DNA of 64,000 bases. It comes from an uncultured Ruminococcus sp. (lineage in GTDB: Bacteria; Bacillota; Clostridia; Oscillospirales; Ruminococcaceae). Both the position numbers and the translations under genes were made by a program. This document shows, piece after piece, positions 44,136 to 51,552 of the stretch; within the stretch, counting starts at the first letter, position 1, and each line of letters begins with the position of its first letter. The DNA is taken from assembly GCA_900539835.1 (NCBI GenBank), contig UQDR01000005.1, positions 1-64,000 of the forward strand, in the 5' to 3' direction. The notes beneath the pieces are model-generated. The model was given only the letters and a program-made list of their open reading frames with translations, was not told the origin of the DNA and made no database searches.

Positions 44136-44834
44136 TTATTCCCAACTTACCAATATATTTTCATCAATGTTAGCTGCATTAAACCTGTAATGCGAGGTAG
44201 GCTTATTTCGTTTAAAATAATCCTCTTCTCTTTGAGGCTGACCCATGTTGTGTATAATAAACGGCTCACCATCAGAATTGCGCTTGTCCGAAACTATGCC
44301 AATATGCTCATTACCATCGAAAATAACAATATCTCCTGCCTGCCACTGAGCAATATCCTCTGTGTCAACAGTAAGGTTCTCACAATATGTATCAAAAAAC
44401 ACCTTTAAATTTTTCACCCTGCGAAAGTCAATATTGCTGTCGGGATAATCTATCCGAGTGTATGCTTCAGGTCGGTTTTTGATGTCCTTATCCACCATTT
44501 CACGAAGATTATAGCCCGCATTCTTGAACCCTCTCCATATTACATCAGTGCATACCCCAATATCATCAGGCGGATAGCCGTTTTCCCAATACTTTCCGTT
44601 ATACTTAGGATGATTTTCGGCGTCTTTTCTTGCACCAAGCATTATGTCAGTATAATCGTCAATTCCGTTTCTATTAAAATCTACACTGCTTTTAATTTGT
44701 TCGATGTTAAAATTATTTGACTTATATTCTTTCTGCGGAAACAAATTAAAATAATAGCACAACAAAATTACAATAACAGCAAATATGATAATTCCAATCA
44801 AAACCGCCACACGTTGTTTTCTGATTTTTGCCAT
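44136..44834 (-). CDS. DUF1287 protein (NlpC/P60-like fold) with N-terminal membrane anchor
   Basis: 232 residues from the ATG at 44834 (AGGAG 8 nt upstream; the longest frame adds eight). It has a positively charged start and one membrane segment (about 10-30), then the DUF1287 domain. That domain has a candidate catalytic Cys in GVCTDVIWRGFKNAG, His in EHIGIVSDKR, and the AGDIVIFDG turn. The family resembles cysteine peptidases/amidases acting on cell-wall peptides. The extracellular position is inferred from the anchor. Substrate and role unknown. Confidence 0.86.
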   Translation of the reverse strand: MAKIRKQRVAVLIGIIIFAVIVILLCYYFNLFPQKEYKSNNFNIEQIKSSVDFNRNGIDDYTDIMLGARKDAENHPKYNGKYWENGYPPDDIGVCTDVIWRGFKNAGYNLREMVDKDIKNRPEAYTRIDYPDSNIDFRRVKNLKVFFDTYCENLTVDTEDIAQWQAGDIVIFDGNEHIGIVSDKRNSDGEPFIIHNMGQPQREEDYFKRNKPTSHYRFNAANIDENILVSWE

Positions 44835-44955
44835 AACATCAGCTCCTTTCAAATACATTGTAACACAAATTATTGGAAGGCAAGCTGATTTAAGAAATAA
44901 TTAAGGGTAAATTAAGGGAATCTAACAAAACAAAATATAACTATTACTTAAATTA

Positions 44956-46104
44956 TTATTCAAGCATAATATTCTTAACTGAAATTTTCTTTATTCGATC
45001 AGAATAGAAATGCATAATGAGTTCGTATAAAAAAACAAATGAAATAAGCGTAATAATAAATGTCTGTTTGTTAAAACTGTAATCGGGGATGTCACTAATA
45101 TCCTTAAAGACAACGGAAACCATAATTTTAAGCAAAGCATACTGATATACAGTTCCAATTGCAAAACCAATATAAGCCATTGGACGATATCCGCTGAGAA
45201 GCGCTTTACAGCATTCTTTATGAGAATATCCGAACACTCTCATCATTGCAACAGTTTTAGTGTTGCCGTTAATCACAGTTGTTATTGCAAGCAAAAGCGT
45301 TGTGCAGGCTAAAACAATACCTATCATCAGCACCATCGCACCCATCATTTCACTTGACAAATCCTTCATGCTTGATGACATCTGCATCATAGCGGAAAAG
45401 CAAAATGATGCAAAAATTATAAAGAATACAAGAGTTTTTTTACTTTTTAAAGTGTTCCTTTTCAAATCATCTGTAAATGAACAGTCTGAATTTCCGAAGT
45501 CCTTATGCTTAATTTTTCTATGCTGAGTTTCAATATTGTCTTTTAAAAGCGTTAATACGGGCTTCTTTAATTTATTATGAGCATAATAAACTGCAAGAAC
45601 CGCAAAAAACACTGTTGGTACTATTACCAAATAGAATAAAAGCGCAGGGTGAAAACTCACCGTAATTTCAGGAAGAATTTTATCCTCATTTTGCAGCTCA
45701 TAAAATTTAGGCATTATAAGAAATGCACCGCAAAATCCGGCAGCTGACCCTATTAAAACGCTTATCCCGAACACCCAGAAATTTTTAGCTATCTTAAAAT
45801 TTGAATACCCCATGGCCTTTAATATCCCAAGCTCTTTTTTGTGAGTATCAATATAATGTTTGATATAGAACAACAGCATTATAACTGAGGTAATCAACAG
45901 ACAGCCTCCGCTGACCAAGCATACAACTTTTGCAGTAGATATCTGTGCATTATAAAACATCATTGCCTGTTCCGATAAAATTTTATCTTTAACTAAGAGA
46001 ATATCAAAATAGAAATTCAAAAACATGGTACATACAAACACCGCACAGCAAACAATAATGGAAATACCGATAAGCTTTGCAGCGTCCTTTATTCCTACAA
46101 CCAA
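44956..46104 (-). CDS. FtsX-like ABC transporter permease
   Basis: A 382-residue permease with about eight hydrophobic segments. It contains FtsX-type segments such as KKELGILKAMGYSNFKIAKN (near 90) and TKTVAMMRVFGYSHKECCKA (near 285), the two coupling regions that contact the ATPase. It starts at TTG (46104) just after the ATPase stop, with only a weak GGTGG site, so translation is probably coupled. It lacks the large extracellular domain of MacB proteins. The substrate is unknown; such cassettes often handle peptides, lipoproteins or antibiotics. Confidence 0.88.
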   Translation of the reverse strand: MVVGIKDAAKLIGISIIVCCAVFVCTMFLNFYFDILLVKDKILSEQAMMFYNAQISTAKVVCLVSGGCLLITSVIMLLFYIKHYIDTHKKELGILKAMGYSNFKIAKNFWVFGISVLIGSAAGFCGAFLIMPKFYELQNEDKILPEITVSFHPALLFYLVIVPTVFFAVLAVYYAHNKLKKPVLTLLKDNIETQHRKIKHKDFGNSDCSFTDDLKRNTLKSKKTLVFFIIFASFCFSAMMQMSSSMKDLSSEMMGAMVLMIGIVLACTTLLLAITTVINGNTKTVAMMRVFGYSHKECCKALLSGYRPMAYIGFAIGTVYQYALLKIMVSVVFKDISDIPDYSFNKQTFIITLISFVFLYELIMHFYSDRIKKISVKNIMLE

Positions 46105-46110
46105 ATATCA

Positions 46111-46803
46111 TCACCACCCTATTTCATAAGCGGTTTTCTGCATTTTATTTATGTAAACTTCTGATATTTTTCCGCTGTTCATCTTAATAACAGCGTCAGC
46201 CATTTCAGCAATATTCTGATTATGCGTTACCATTATCATTGTAAAACCGTATTCCTTTTGAAGCTTGCAAACATAATCAAGCACCTGCCTGCCCGTCTGT
46301 TCATCTAATGCACCGGTCGGCTCATCAAGAAATAAAACCTTAGGTCTTTTGGCTAACGCTCTTGCAACAGAAACCCTTTGCTGTTCACCTCCCGAAAGCT
46401 CACTTGGATATTTATTCAGCTTATCTTGAAGTCCGACCGCATCAATAATAGACTTATAATCTTTGTTCCCTGCCAAATCAGCACCCATTTTCACGTTTTT
46501 ATCAACGTTCATATTGGGCAGTAAATAATATTGCTGAAAGATAAAACCTATATTTTCTTTTCTGAATTCCGTTAATTTATTTTCAGAAAGCATCGTTATA
46601 TCTGTTTCATCATAAAAGACATTTCCGCTGTCAGGACGTTCAAGACCGGAAATTATATTTAAAAAGGTGGACTTACCGGAGCCTGACGCACCTAAAATAA
46701 CAGCAAAATCGCCGTCCTCAATAGTAAGATCCAAGCCTTTTAATACTTGAAATCGGCTTTCACCGCTTCCATATGATTTTGTGATCTCTCTAATATCAAT
46801 CAT
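46111..46803 (-). CDS. ABC transporter ATPase, LolD/MacB type
   Basis: A 230-residue ATPase with Walker A GASGSGKST (near 37-45), Q-loop FIFQQYYLLPNM, signature LSGGEQQRVSVARAL (near 135), Walker B VLFLDEPTGALD and the H-loop His in MVTHNQ. The sequence type is that of MacB/LolD/BceA exporters, which pair with FtsX-like permeases. It overlaps the tetR stop by 8 nt and precedes the permease, forming a three-gene cassette. Confidence 0.95.
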   Translation of the reverse strand: MIDIREITKSYGSGESRFQVLKGLDLTIEDGDFAVILGASGSGKSTFLNIISGLERPDSGNVFYDETDITMLSENKLTEFRKENIGFIFQQYYLLPNMNVDKNVKMGADLAGNKDYKSIIDAVGLQDKLNKYPSELSGGEQQRVSVARALAKRPKVLFLDEPTGALDEQTGRQVLDYVCKLQKEYGFTMIMVTHNQNIAEMADAVIKMNSGKISEVYINKMQKTAYEIGW

Positions 46804-47377
46804 GGTTTTTATCCTCTTTCATTTTCCTTAAAAGACCTGTAAAAATTTCAGTCAACATATCGCTTGTTTGTTGTTCGTTGAAATCACATACATTTGAAGC
46901 TATCAGCGACGCTATTCCATGGGTATATATCCAAAGATGACGATACAGATATTTCGCCGAATCTTCTTCAATTCCATATTGTTTTTGAATAGATAAAAGT
47001 ATTTCACTGTAATTATCGTCAATCAAGGGCAAAACACCAAATACATCATTGTTTTCGCCCTGTTCTGTCATAAATAATAATTGAAACAGCTTTGGTTCAT
47101 TCCGAGCAAATTTTATATATTGCATTCCTACTCCCTTAAAAGCTATTTCCTGCAATAATCCGTCTTGTACATATTGATTATAAACATCTCTTGCAGCCTT
47201 TATTATTCCCTGATGAACTTCATCCATATTTTGAAAAACACTGAATATCGGTTTAGAAGATGAACCAAGTCTATCCCCCAAGGCTCTTGCTGTAACAATA
47301 TCAATACCATCACTTCTAACCATATCTAAAGCTGTCTGGACGATTTCTTTCTTTGTGAATTTGCACTTAGGCGGCAT
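46796..47377 (-). CDS. TetR family transcriptional regulator
   Basis: 193 residues from the ATG at 47377, where AAGGAGAG lies 7 nt upstream; the longest frame adds 28 residues overlapping the promoter. The N-terminal TetR helix-turn-helix is visible (FTKKEIVQTALDMVRSDG, then TARALGDRLGSSSKPIF). The C-terminal part is a divergent ligand domain ending LLRKMKEDKNHD. First gene of the cassette with an ABC ATPase and permease, so it probably represses them and itself and is relieved by a substrate of the transporter. Confidence 0.9.
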   Translation of the reverse strand: MPPKCKFTKKEIVQTALDMVRSDGIDIVTARALGDRLGSSSKPIFSVFQNMDEVHQGIIKAARDVYNQYVQDGLLQEIAFKGVGMQYIKFARNEPKLFQLLFMTEQGENNDVFGVLPLIDDNYSEILLSIQKQYGIEEDSAKYLYRHLWIYTHGIASLIASNVCDFNEQQTSDMLTEIFTGLLRKMKEDKNHD

Positions 47378-47399
47378 GTATACTCTCTCCTTTTTATAA

Positions 47400-47458
47400 G
47401 CAACACTCGTTTCGCAACATCCGTTTCTTATTATATAGCTTAATTTGCATTTTGTCAA
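47400..47458 (-). promoter_or_regulatory. Promoter and candidate operator of the tetR-ABC cassette
   Basis: On the minus strand a perfect TTGACA (47458-47453), a 17-nt spacer and a perfect TATAAT (47435-47430). Just downstream, GCAACACTCGTTT (47400-47412) and GCAACATCCGTTT (47414-47426; + strand reading) form a 13-bp tandem repeat with a 14-bp period covering the expected start site. This is a good position for TetR repression, although TetR operators are more often palindromic. Confidence 0.6.
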
Positions 47459-47487
47459 CAAAAAACGGACAGCCTTTTGACTGTCCG
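47456..47487 (-). terminator. Terminator after rarA
   Basis: CGGACAG/CTGTCCG stem followed on the minus strand by TTTTTTG, directly abutting the -35 box of the tetR promoter. Confidence 0.8.
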
Positions 47488-47508
47488 CATTTATATATAA
47501 AACTGTTT

Positions 47509-48774
47509 TTATTCGTTTTTTATTTTCTCCCAGTATTTCTTAGCCGCCTGTTCATTCTTATTTTCACCATATTCATAATACTTTCTGCCCTTTAGAGAAT
47601 CAGGAAGGTACTGCTGTCTGACCCAGTGGTTAGGAAAATCGTGGGGATACAGATAATTTTGACCCTTGTTTTTTACATCATCTCCGTCAAAATGCTTGTT
47701 CTGCAAACACCTTGGAAAATCCAACGCCAAACCGCTTCTGATATCAGCTAAAGCGCTGTCCATAGCCAGATAAGCGCTGTTGGATTTCGGCGCAGTAGCA
47801 AGTAAAATTACCGCCTCCGCCAATGGTATTCTCGCCTCAGGCAATCCTAACTGCATAGCGCTGTCAACACAGGCTTTTACAATGCTCACCGCCTGAGGAT
47901 AAGCAAGACCCACATCTTCCGACGCTATAACCAACAAACGTCTTGAAAGGGATATAATATCCCCTGCCTCAATAAGCCTTGCTGCATAGTGTATAGCCGC
48001 ATTTTCATCTGAACCCCGTATTGACTTTTGCAGTGCTGATAAAATATCATAATGCTGATCTCCGCTGCGGTCATATTTCATATTGCTTCTCTGCGTAAGC
48101 GCCTTAACCATGTCTAAATTTACTGTCAGGCATTCTCCGTCATTATCCGCTGAAAGAATGCAAAGCTCCACAGTATTGATCGACTTTCTTACATCACCGC
48201 CGCAGCCTTGTGCAATATATTCCGCCGCTCCGCTTTCAAGCCTTAGCTTCATGTTCAGATCCTGAGCCATTATCTGAAACGCCCTCTTGACAGCAGGAAG
48301 TACCTCCTGAGCAGTAAGCGGCTTGAATTCAAATACCGTTGAACGGCTTATAATTGCATTATATACATAAAAATATGGATTTTCAGTAGTTGAAGATATA
48401 AGCGTTATCTTTCCGTTTTCGATATATTCCAAAAGAGATTGCTGCTGTTTTTTGTTAAGATACTGAATCTCATCAAGATAAAGCAGAATCCCGTTGATAC
48501 CACCAAAGGTTTCTGTTTCCGCTACTATTTCCTTTATGTCAGCAATGGAAGCAGAGGTTCCGTTTAGCTTGTGCATGGTCATATTGGTGTTTTCCGCAAT
48601 GATCCTTGCAACCGTAGTCTTGCCTATGCCCGATGAGCCGTAGAATATCATATTCGGGATTTTTCCGCTTTCTATAATTCGCCTTAAAGGCTTGTCCTTT
48701 CCAAGAAGATGCTTCTGTCCAACAACATCGTCAAGTGATTGAGGACGAATTCGTTCTGCTAACGGTGTCGGCAT
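47509..48774 (-). CDS. rarA: Replication-associated recombination ATPase RarA/MgsA
   Basis: 421 residues from the ATG at 48774 (AGGAG 8 nt upstream; the longest frame starts at a TTG ten codons earlier). AAA+ ATPase related to clamp loaders. It shows PLAERIRPQSLDDVVGQKHL (3-22), Walker A YGSSGIGKTT (near 44), Walker B LYLDEIQYL (near 98), sensor TTENP and the arginine finger region ISRSTVFEF. The C-terminal tetramerisation part contains YLYPHDFPNHWVRQQYLP. It acts at stalled replication forks. Confidence 0.95.
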   Translation of the reverse strand: MPTPLAERIRPQSLDDVVGQKHLLGKDKPLRRIIESGKIPNMIFYGSSGIGKTTVARIIAENTNMTMHKLNGTSASIADIKEIVAETETFGGINGILLYLDEIQYLNKKQQQSLLEYIENGKITLISSTTENPYFYVYNAIISRSTVFEFKPLTAQEVLPAVKRAFQIMAQDLNMKLRLESGAAEYIAQGCGGDVRKSINTVELCILSADNDGECLTVNLDMVKALTQRSNMKYDRSGDQHYDILSALQKSIRGSDENAAIHYAARLIEAGDIISLSRRLLVIASEDVGLAYPQAVSIVKACVDSAMQLGLPEARIPLAEAVILLATAPKSNSAYLAMDSALADIRSGLALDFPRCLQNKHFDGDDVKNKGQNYLYPHDFPNHWVRQQYLPDSLKGRKYYEYGENKNEQAAKKYWEKIKNE

Positions 48775-48816
48775 AATAACTGCTCCTTTTTTAGTTCGTG
48801 ACAATTTTCAATAATC

Positions 48817-49107
48817 TTAATCAAAAATATTCTGAATGTTCTGCAATCTTTTTTCATAAGCCATGCTGTTTATTTTTTTGAGGAAAAAGTTTTTTCCCAC
48901 AATAACAGCGTCATGATATTTAAGATTATCACTGAACATAAACTGAGGATAAATTATAAAAGTTGAAGAAGACAGCTTCATAACCATATGACTTCTGCAC
49001 TCAAACGTTCCCCTTATTACAGAAGAGGACTTTACAAAATTCCATAGGTCTTCATAAATTGCACCGGTTATCTCTTCCTCTAAAAATTTCTGCAAAACCT
49101 CATTCAT
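48817..49107 (-). CDS. Hypothetical protein
   Basis: A 96-residue soluble protein I do not recognise. It has mixed alpha/beta character, with the motif GTFECRSHMVMKLSSS in the middle and a basic-aromatic tail (YEKRLQNIQNIF). AAGGGGGA is about 6-8 nt before the ATG. It has its own promoter and lies 12 nt upstream of the start region of rarA, so the two are probably cotranscribed. Confidence 0.7.
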   Translation of the reverse strand: MNEVLQKFLEEEITGAIYEDLWNFVKSSSVIRGTFECRSHMVMKLSSSTFIIYPQFMFSDNLKYHDAVIVGKNFFLKKINSMAYEKRLQNIQNIFD

Positions 49108-49138
49108 AAAAAATCCCCCTTAATCTGTCGTTTTTCAA

Positions 49139-49167
49139 ATTATACCACAGATCAAGAGGAATTACAA
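49139..49167 (-). promoter_or_regulatory. sigma-A promoter of the hypothetical gene and rarA
   Basis: On the minus strand TTGTAA (49167-49162), a 17-nt spacer and TATAAT (49144-49139), about 30 nt before the ATG. Confidence 0.65.
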
Positions 49168-49178
49168 CCCGTTTATGT

Positions 49179-49706
49179 CTAATCACAATTAATATCTTCT
49201 GAAGAATCCTCTCCGATTTTCGCCTTAATAAAAGACGGTATGGAATCTGACTTCACATCAAGCGCCAAAGAGAACTCATCATATAAAATTCTCTCTGCTT
49301 CTCTGAAAAAACGGTCGTCTGCTATGTGAAGCTTCTTTCCCGTTTCTGAAAGCTCTTTTTGATGCAGATATATAGTTTTTATTAGCTGAGCTAATTTTTC
49401 CGGAGCGCTTTCCGATATAATAGCCTTAAATTGTGTTTTTCGCTCATCATCATTTTCAATCCATTCAAGCTCATCATCAGGCATTTCATTTATAAGCCTG
49501 TAGACCTCATCAGTGGATAAAGCCGGCCGCATTTTTCCCACAAGAGCCTCGTTATCAACAGGTACATAAATAGTAGAATTATTTCCTTTCACAGATTTAA
49601 GAATATAATATTTCACCTTTTTGCCGGTCAGGTTTTTTTCGGCAATATCACCAATCCTGTAAATCCCCTGAGGGCCATAAGAAACAATTTGATTAACATT
49701 ATACAT
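49179..49706 (-). CDS. CarD family transcriptional regulator
   Basis: A 175-residue protein with the N-terminal CarD/TRCF RNA polymerase-interacting domain. This shows MYNVNQIVSYGPQGIYRIGD (1-20), then YYILKSVKGNNSTIYVPVDN (33-52). An acidic helical C-terminal domain follows (NEMPDDELEWIENDDERKTQ, near 89). CarD proteins bind the polymerase beta subunit and stabilise open complexes, often at rRNA promoters. It appears monocistronic. Confidence 0.92.
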   Translation of the reverse strand: MYNVNQIVSYGPQGIYRIGDIAEKNLTGKKVKYYILKSVKGNNSTIYVPVDNEALVGKMRPALSTDEVYRLINEMPDDELEWIENDDERKTQFKAIISESAPEKLAQLIKTIYLHQKELSETGKKLHIADDRFFREAERILYDEFSLALDVKSDSIPSFIKAKIGEDSSEDINCD

Positions 49707-49860
49707 TTTGAAAGACCTGCCTTTCTAAAACACAAATAAACATAATTTCTTAACTTAATTATATCACAATTTTTGAACTTATGTAATAGTTTATAAGAAT
49801 TTTTGGTTATTCTGCTCATTATATAAGCCATGCTTTTTGGTGAAAATGACTATAATACAA

Positions 49861-49900
49861 ATAAAACGGACAAACTTTAAATTAAAAGCTTGTCCGTTTT
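49861..49900 (-). terminator. Terminator after the XRE regulator
   Basis: AAACGGACAA (864-873) pairs with TTGTCCGTTT (890-899; offsets from 49000), overlapping the last base of the XRE gene; on the minus strand it is followed by TTTATTTG. Confidence 0.75.
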
Positions 49901-50231
49901 ATTTATCTGACTCTAATAAAGCTTCTGCTCTCTCCAGAAGTCTTCCCTGCTGAAAATCATTAAGCTCCCTAAAAAATTTAATAAGCTTGGTTTCATTATC
50001 GTTCAAAGAGGATTTTGTCAGCCCCATTTTGTCATTTGTTAACCCCGAAATGTAATCTAATGACACATTATAAAATTCCGCTAATTTTATAACCATATGG
50101 TATGGTATTTCTCTTTTTCCGGTCTCATATCTATGATACTGCACTTGAACAATACCAAGAAAATCTGCAATTTCTTTTTGAGTTTTATCGCTATCTTCTC
50201 GCAAATCTCGTAATCTTTGATAATAATACAC
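49899..50231 (-). CDS. XRE family helix-turn-helix regulator
   Basis: A 110-residue repressor-type protein with a Cro/CI helix-turn-helix: LRDLREDSDKTQKEIADFLG (7-26), then VQVQYHRYETGKREIPYHMV. An acidic tail mentions ERAEALLESD. It is divergent from a two-gene rightward unit. The intergenic region has two related 14-bp palindromes that are good candidate operators, so it probably represses both that unit and itself. GAGGAGG precedes its start. Confidence 0.9.
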   Translation of the reverse strand: MYYYQRLRDLREDSDKTQKEIADFLGIVQVQYHRYETGKREIPYHMVIKLAEFYNVSLDYISGLTNDKMGLTKSSLNDNETKLIKFFRELNDFQQGRLLERAEALLESDK

Positions 50232-50275
50232 AAAAATTCCCTCCTCGTTTTGTGGTATATTACAATTTTAACATT

Positions 50276-50289
50276 TATCCATATGGATA
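50276..50289. promoter_or_regulatory. Candidate XRE operator 1
   Basis: Perfect 14-bp palindrome TATCCATATGGATA, two nt upstream of the -35 box of the rightward promoter. Confidence 0.5.
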
Positions 50290-50291
50290 TG

Positions 50292-50320
50292 TTGACTTTT
50301 TAACTGTATGAGTATATAAT
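50292..50320 (+). promoter_or_regulatory. sigma-A promoter of the CFI-box operon
   Basis: TTGACT (50292-50297), a 17-nt spacer and TATAAT (50315-50320). The start is expected near 50327, about 45 nt before the first ATG. Confidence 0.7.
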
Positions 50321-50331
50321 TATTATGTTGA

Positions 50332-50345
50332 TACCCATTTGGTTA
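50332..50345. promoter_or_regulatory. Candidate XRE operator 2
   Basis: TACCCATTTGGTTA matches operator 1 at 11 of 14 positions and keeps the dyad CCAT/TTGG core. It lies just after the expected start site, so two sites bracket the promoter. Confidence 0.45.
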
Positions 50346-50370
50346 TTAGATTTAAAAAAGGAGGATTATT

Positions 50371-50874
50371 ATGAGTTCTTATCGTAGAAATAACTATGGT
50401 GAGCTAATTGAAGTTGAAAAGTATACATGTGGTTCTTGTATTAATTATGAATTTGAACGAGAAGACAAAAACAATTATTGTAAACATTTTGGACAATATT
50501 ATTCCTATAATGATAGTTGTAAAAATCATTGGGAAGATTTTGAGGGCAGTTCCACAGGATGTTTTCTTACAACTGCCTGTTGCGTCTATAAAGGTTTGCC
50601 TGATGATTGTTATGAACTAACAACACTTCGTAATTTCAGAGATAATTATCTAAGTAAAACTAAGCTTGGAAAACAGCTAATTGATATATACTACGATAAC
50701 GCTCCTGAAATTGTTGAACATCTTAACAAAAAAGAAAACTGTGCAGAAATATATGATATAGTATATGATAAAATAACAGATATTATCAAACTTATTCAAC
50801 AAAACAAGTATACTGAAAGTATTTTGCAATATTTAGATCTCATTTTGTATGCAGAAAAAGAGTCAAATATTTAA
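50371..50874 (+). CDS. CFI-box-CTERM domain protein with N-terminal Cys cluster
   Basis: A 167-residue protein. The N-terminus has a likely metal site (Cys20, Cys23, Cys37, Cys50). A Gly/Ser hinge follows, then the CFI-box (CFLTTACCVYKG, 64-75, against a typical CFIATAAYG) and its usual helical continuation LTTLRNFRDNYLSKTKLGKQ. The last 60 residues look helical. The CFI-box is a small domain found at the ends of many bacterial proteins with no known biochemistry. AGGAGG is 6 nt before the ATG. It is cotranscribed with the next gene and probably controlled by the divergent XRE protein. Confidence 0.75.
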   Translation: MSSYRRNNYGELIEVEKYTCGSCINYEFEREDKNNYCKHFGQYYSYNDSCKNHWEDFEGSSTGCFLTTACCVYKGLPDDCYELTTLRNFRDNYLSKTKLGKQLIDIYYDNAPEIVEHLNKKENCAEIYDIVYDKITDIIKLIQQNKYTESILQYLDLILYAEKESNI

Positions 50875-50931
50875 ACAACTTAGACTTTTGTCTTATAACC
50901 AAAATTAAATTTAATTAAAAGGAGTTTTAAA

Positions 50932-51432
50932 ATGATTAAGGAAAAAGATTTAAATGAAATAAGAGTACTGAGATACCAAGATAACTCAGGATTAACATTT
51001 CAAACTTTACAAAACTTTTTTAGGGATTCTGCAAATTCTTATGGCATCGACGTTGCTTTTTATATTGATGAAATCAAACATGGTGGTTTAATTGGTGGAA
51101 GCACCGAACAATGTCTTGTTCTACATCATCCATCACATCGAAACGATTATATGAAATTTGCTCTTACAATCAAACTTCAAGGTACATATGCGTTTGTTAG
51201 AGTTTACTCGCTTGGTGAAAGCGTACAATTAGGTAATAATTATTTACATGACAATTTTAAGAATGATATGAAACAAGCATGGGGAAGTGAAGCCGGAGGA
51301 GCAGCCGTTGCTGGAGCTTTACTTGGAAGAGCAGCAAGAAGAATAATTAAAGGTGGAGCAAATAAGCAGAAACTTGAAGAGGAACAAATGTGGTATTCGA
51401 TTATAAATGACATATTTAATGAAATTATGTAA
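50932..51432 (+). CDS. Hypothetical protein with a Gly/Ala-rich segment
   Basis: A 166-residue protein I do not recognise. Residues 1-110 look like a compact alpha/beta domain (FRDSANSYGIDVAFYIDEIK; VLHHPSHRNDYMKFALTIKL). A short Gly/Ala-rich amphipathic or membrane-seeking stretch follows (GGAAVAGALLGRAARRIIKG, near 118-137), then a charged helix (KQKLEEEQMWYSIINDIFNE). The Gly/Ala stretch could insert into a membrane or be a flexible hinge. AGGAG is 7 nt before the ATG. Second gene of the XRE-controlled unit. Confidence 0.7.
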   Translation: MIKEKDLNEIRVLRYQDNSGLTFQTLQNFFRDSANSYGIDVAFYIDEIKHGGLIGGSTEQCLVLHHPSHRNDYMKFALTIKLQGTYAFVRVYSLGESVQLGNNYLHDNFKNDMKQAWGSEAGGAAVAGALLGRAARRIIKGGANKQKLEEEQMWYSIINDIFNEIM

Positions 51433-51489
51433 TATAACCGATAATTATAGCTTATTATACAATGTCAAAACATAAAAACTAAAACTATA

Positions 51490-51527
51490 AGAAAAAGGAC
51501 AAGCTCTCAGGCCTGTCCTTTTTCGTT
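51490..51527. terminator. Convergent terminator, accessory island / glgA
   Basis: AAAAAGGACA/TGTCCTTTTT 10-bp stem with poly-A and poly-T flanks. It serves both the rightward accessory unit and the leftward glycogen operon. Confidence 0.85.
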
Positions 51528-51552
51528 ATATTGGTGTATGGATTAGGAGTAA

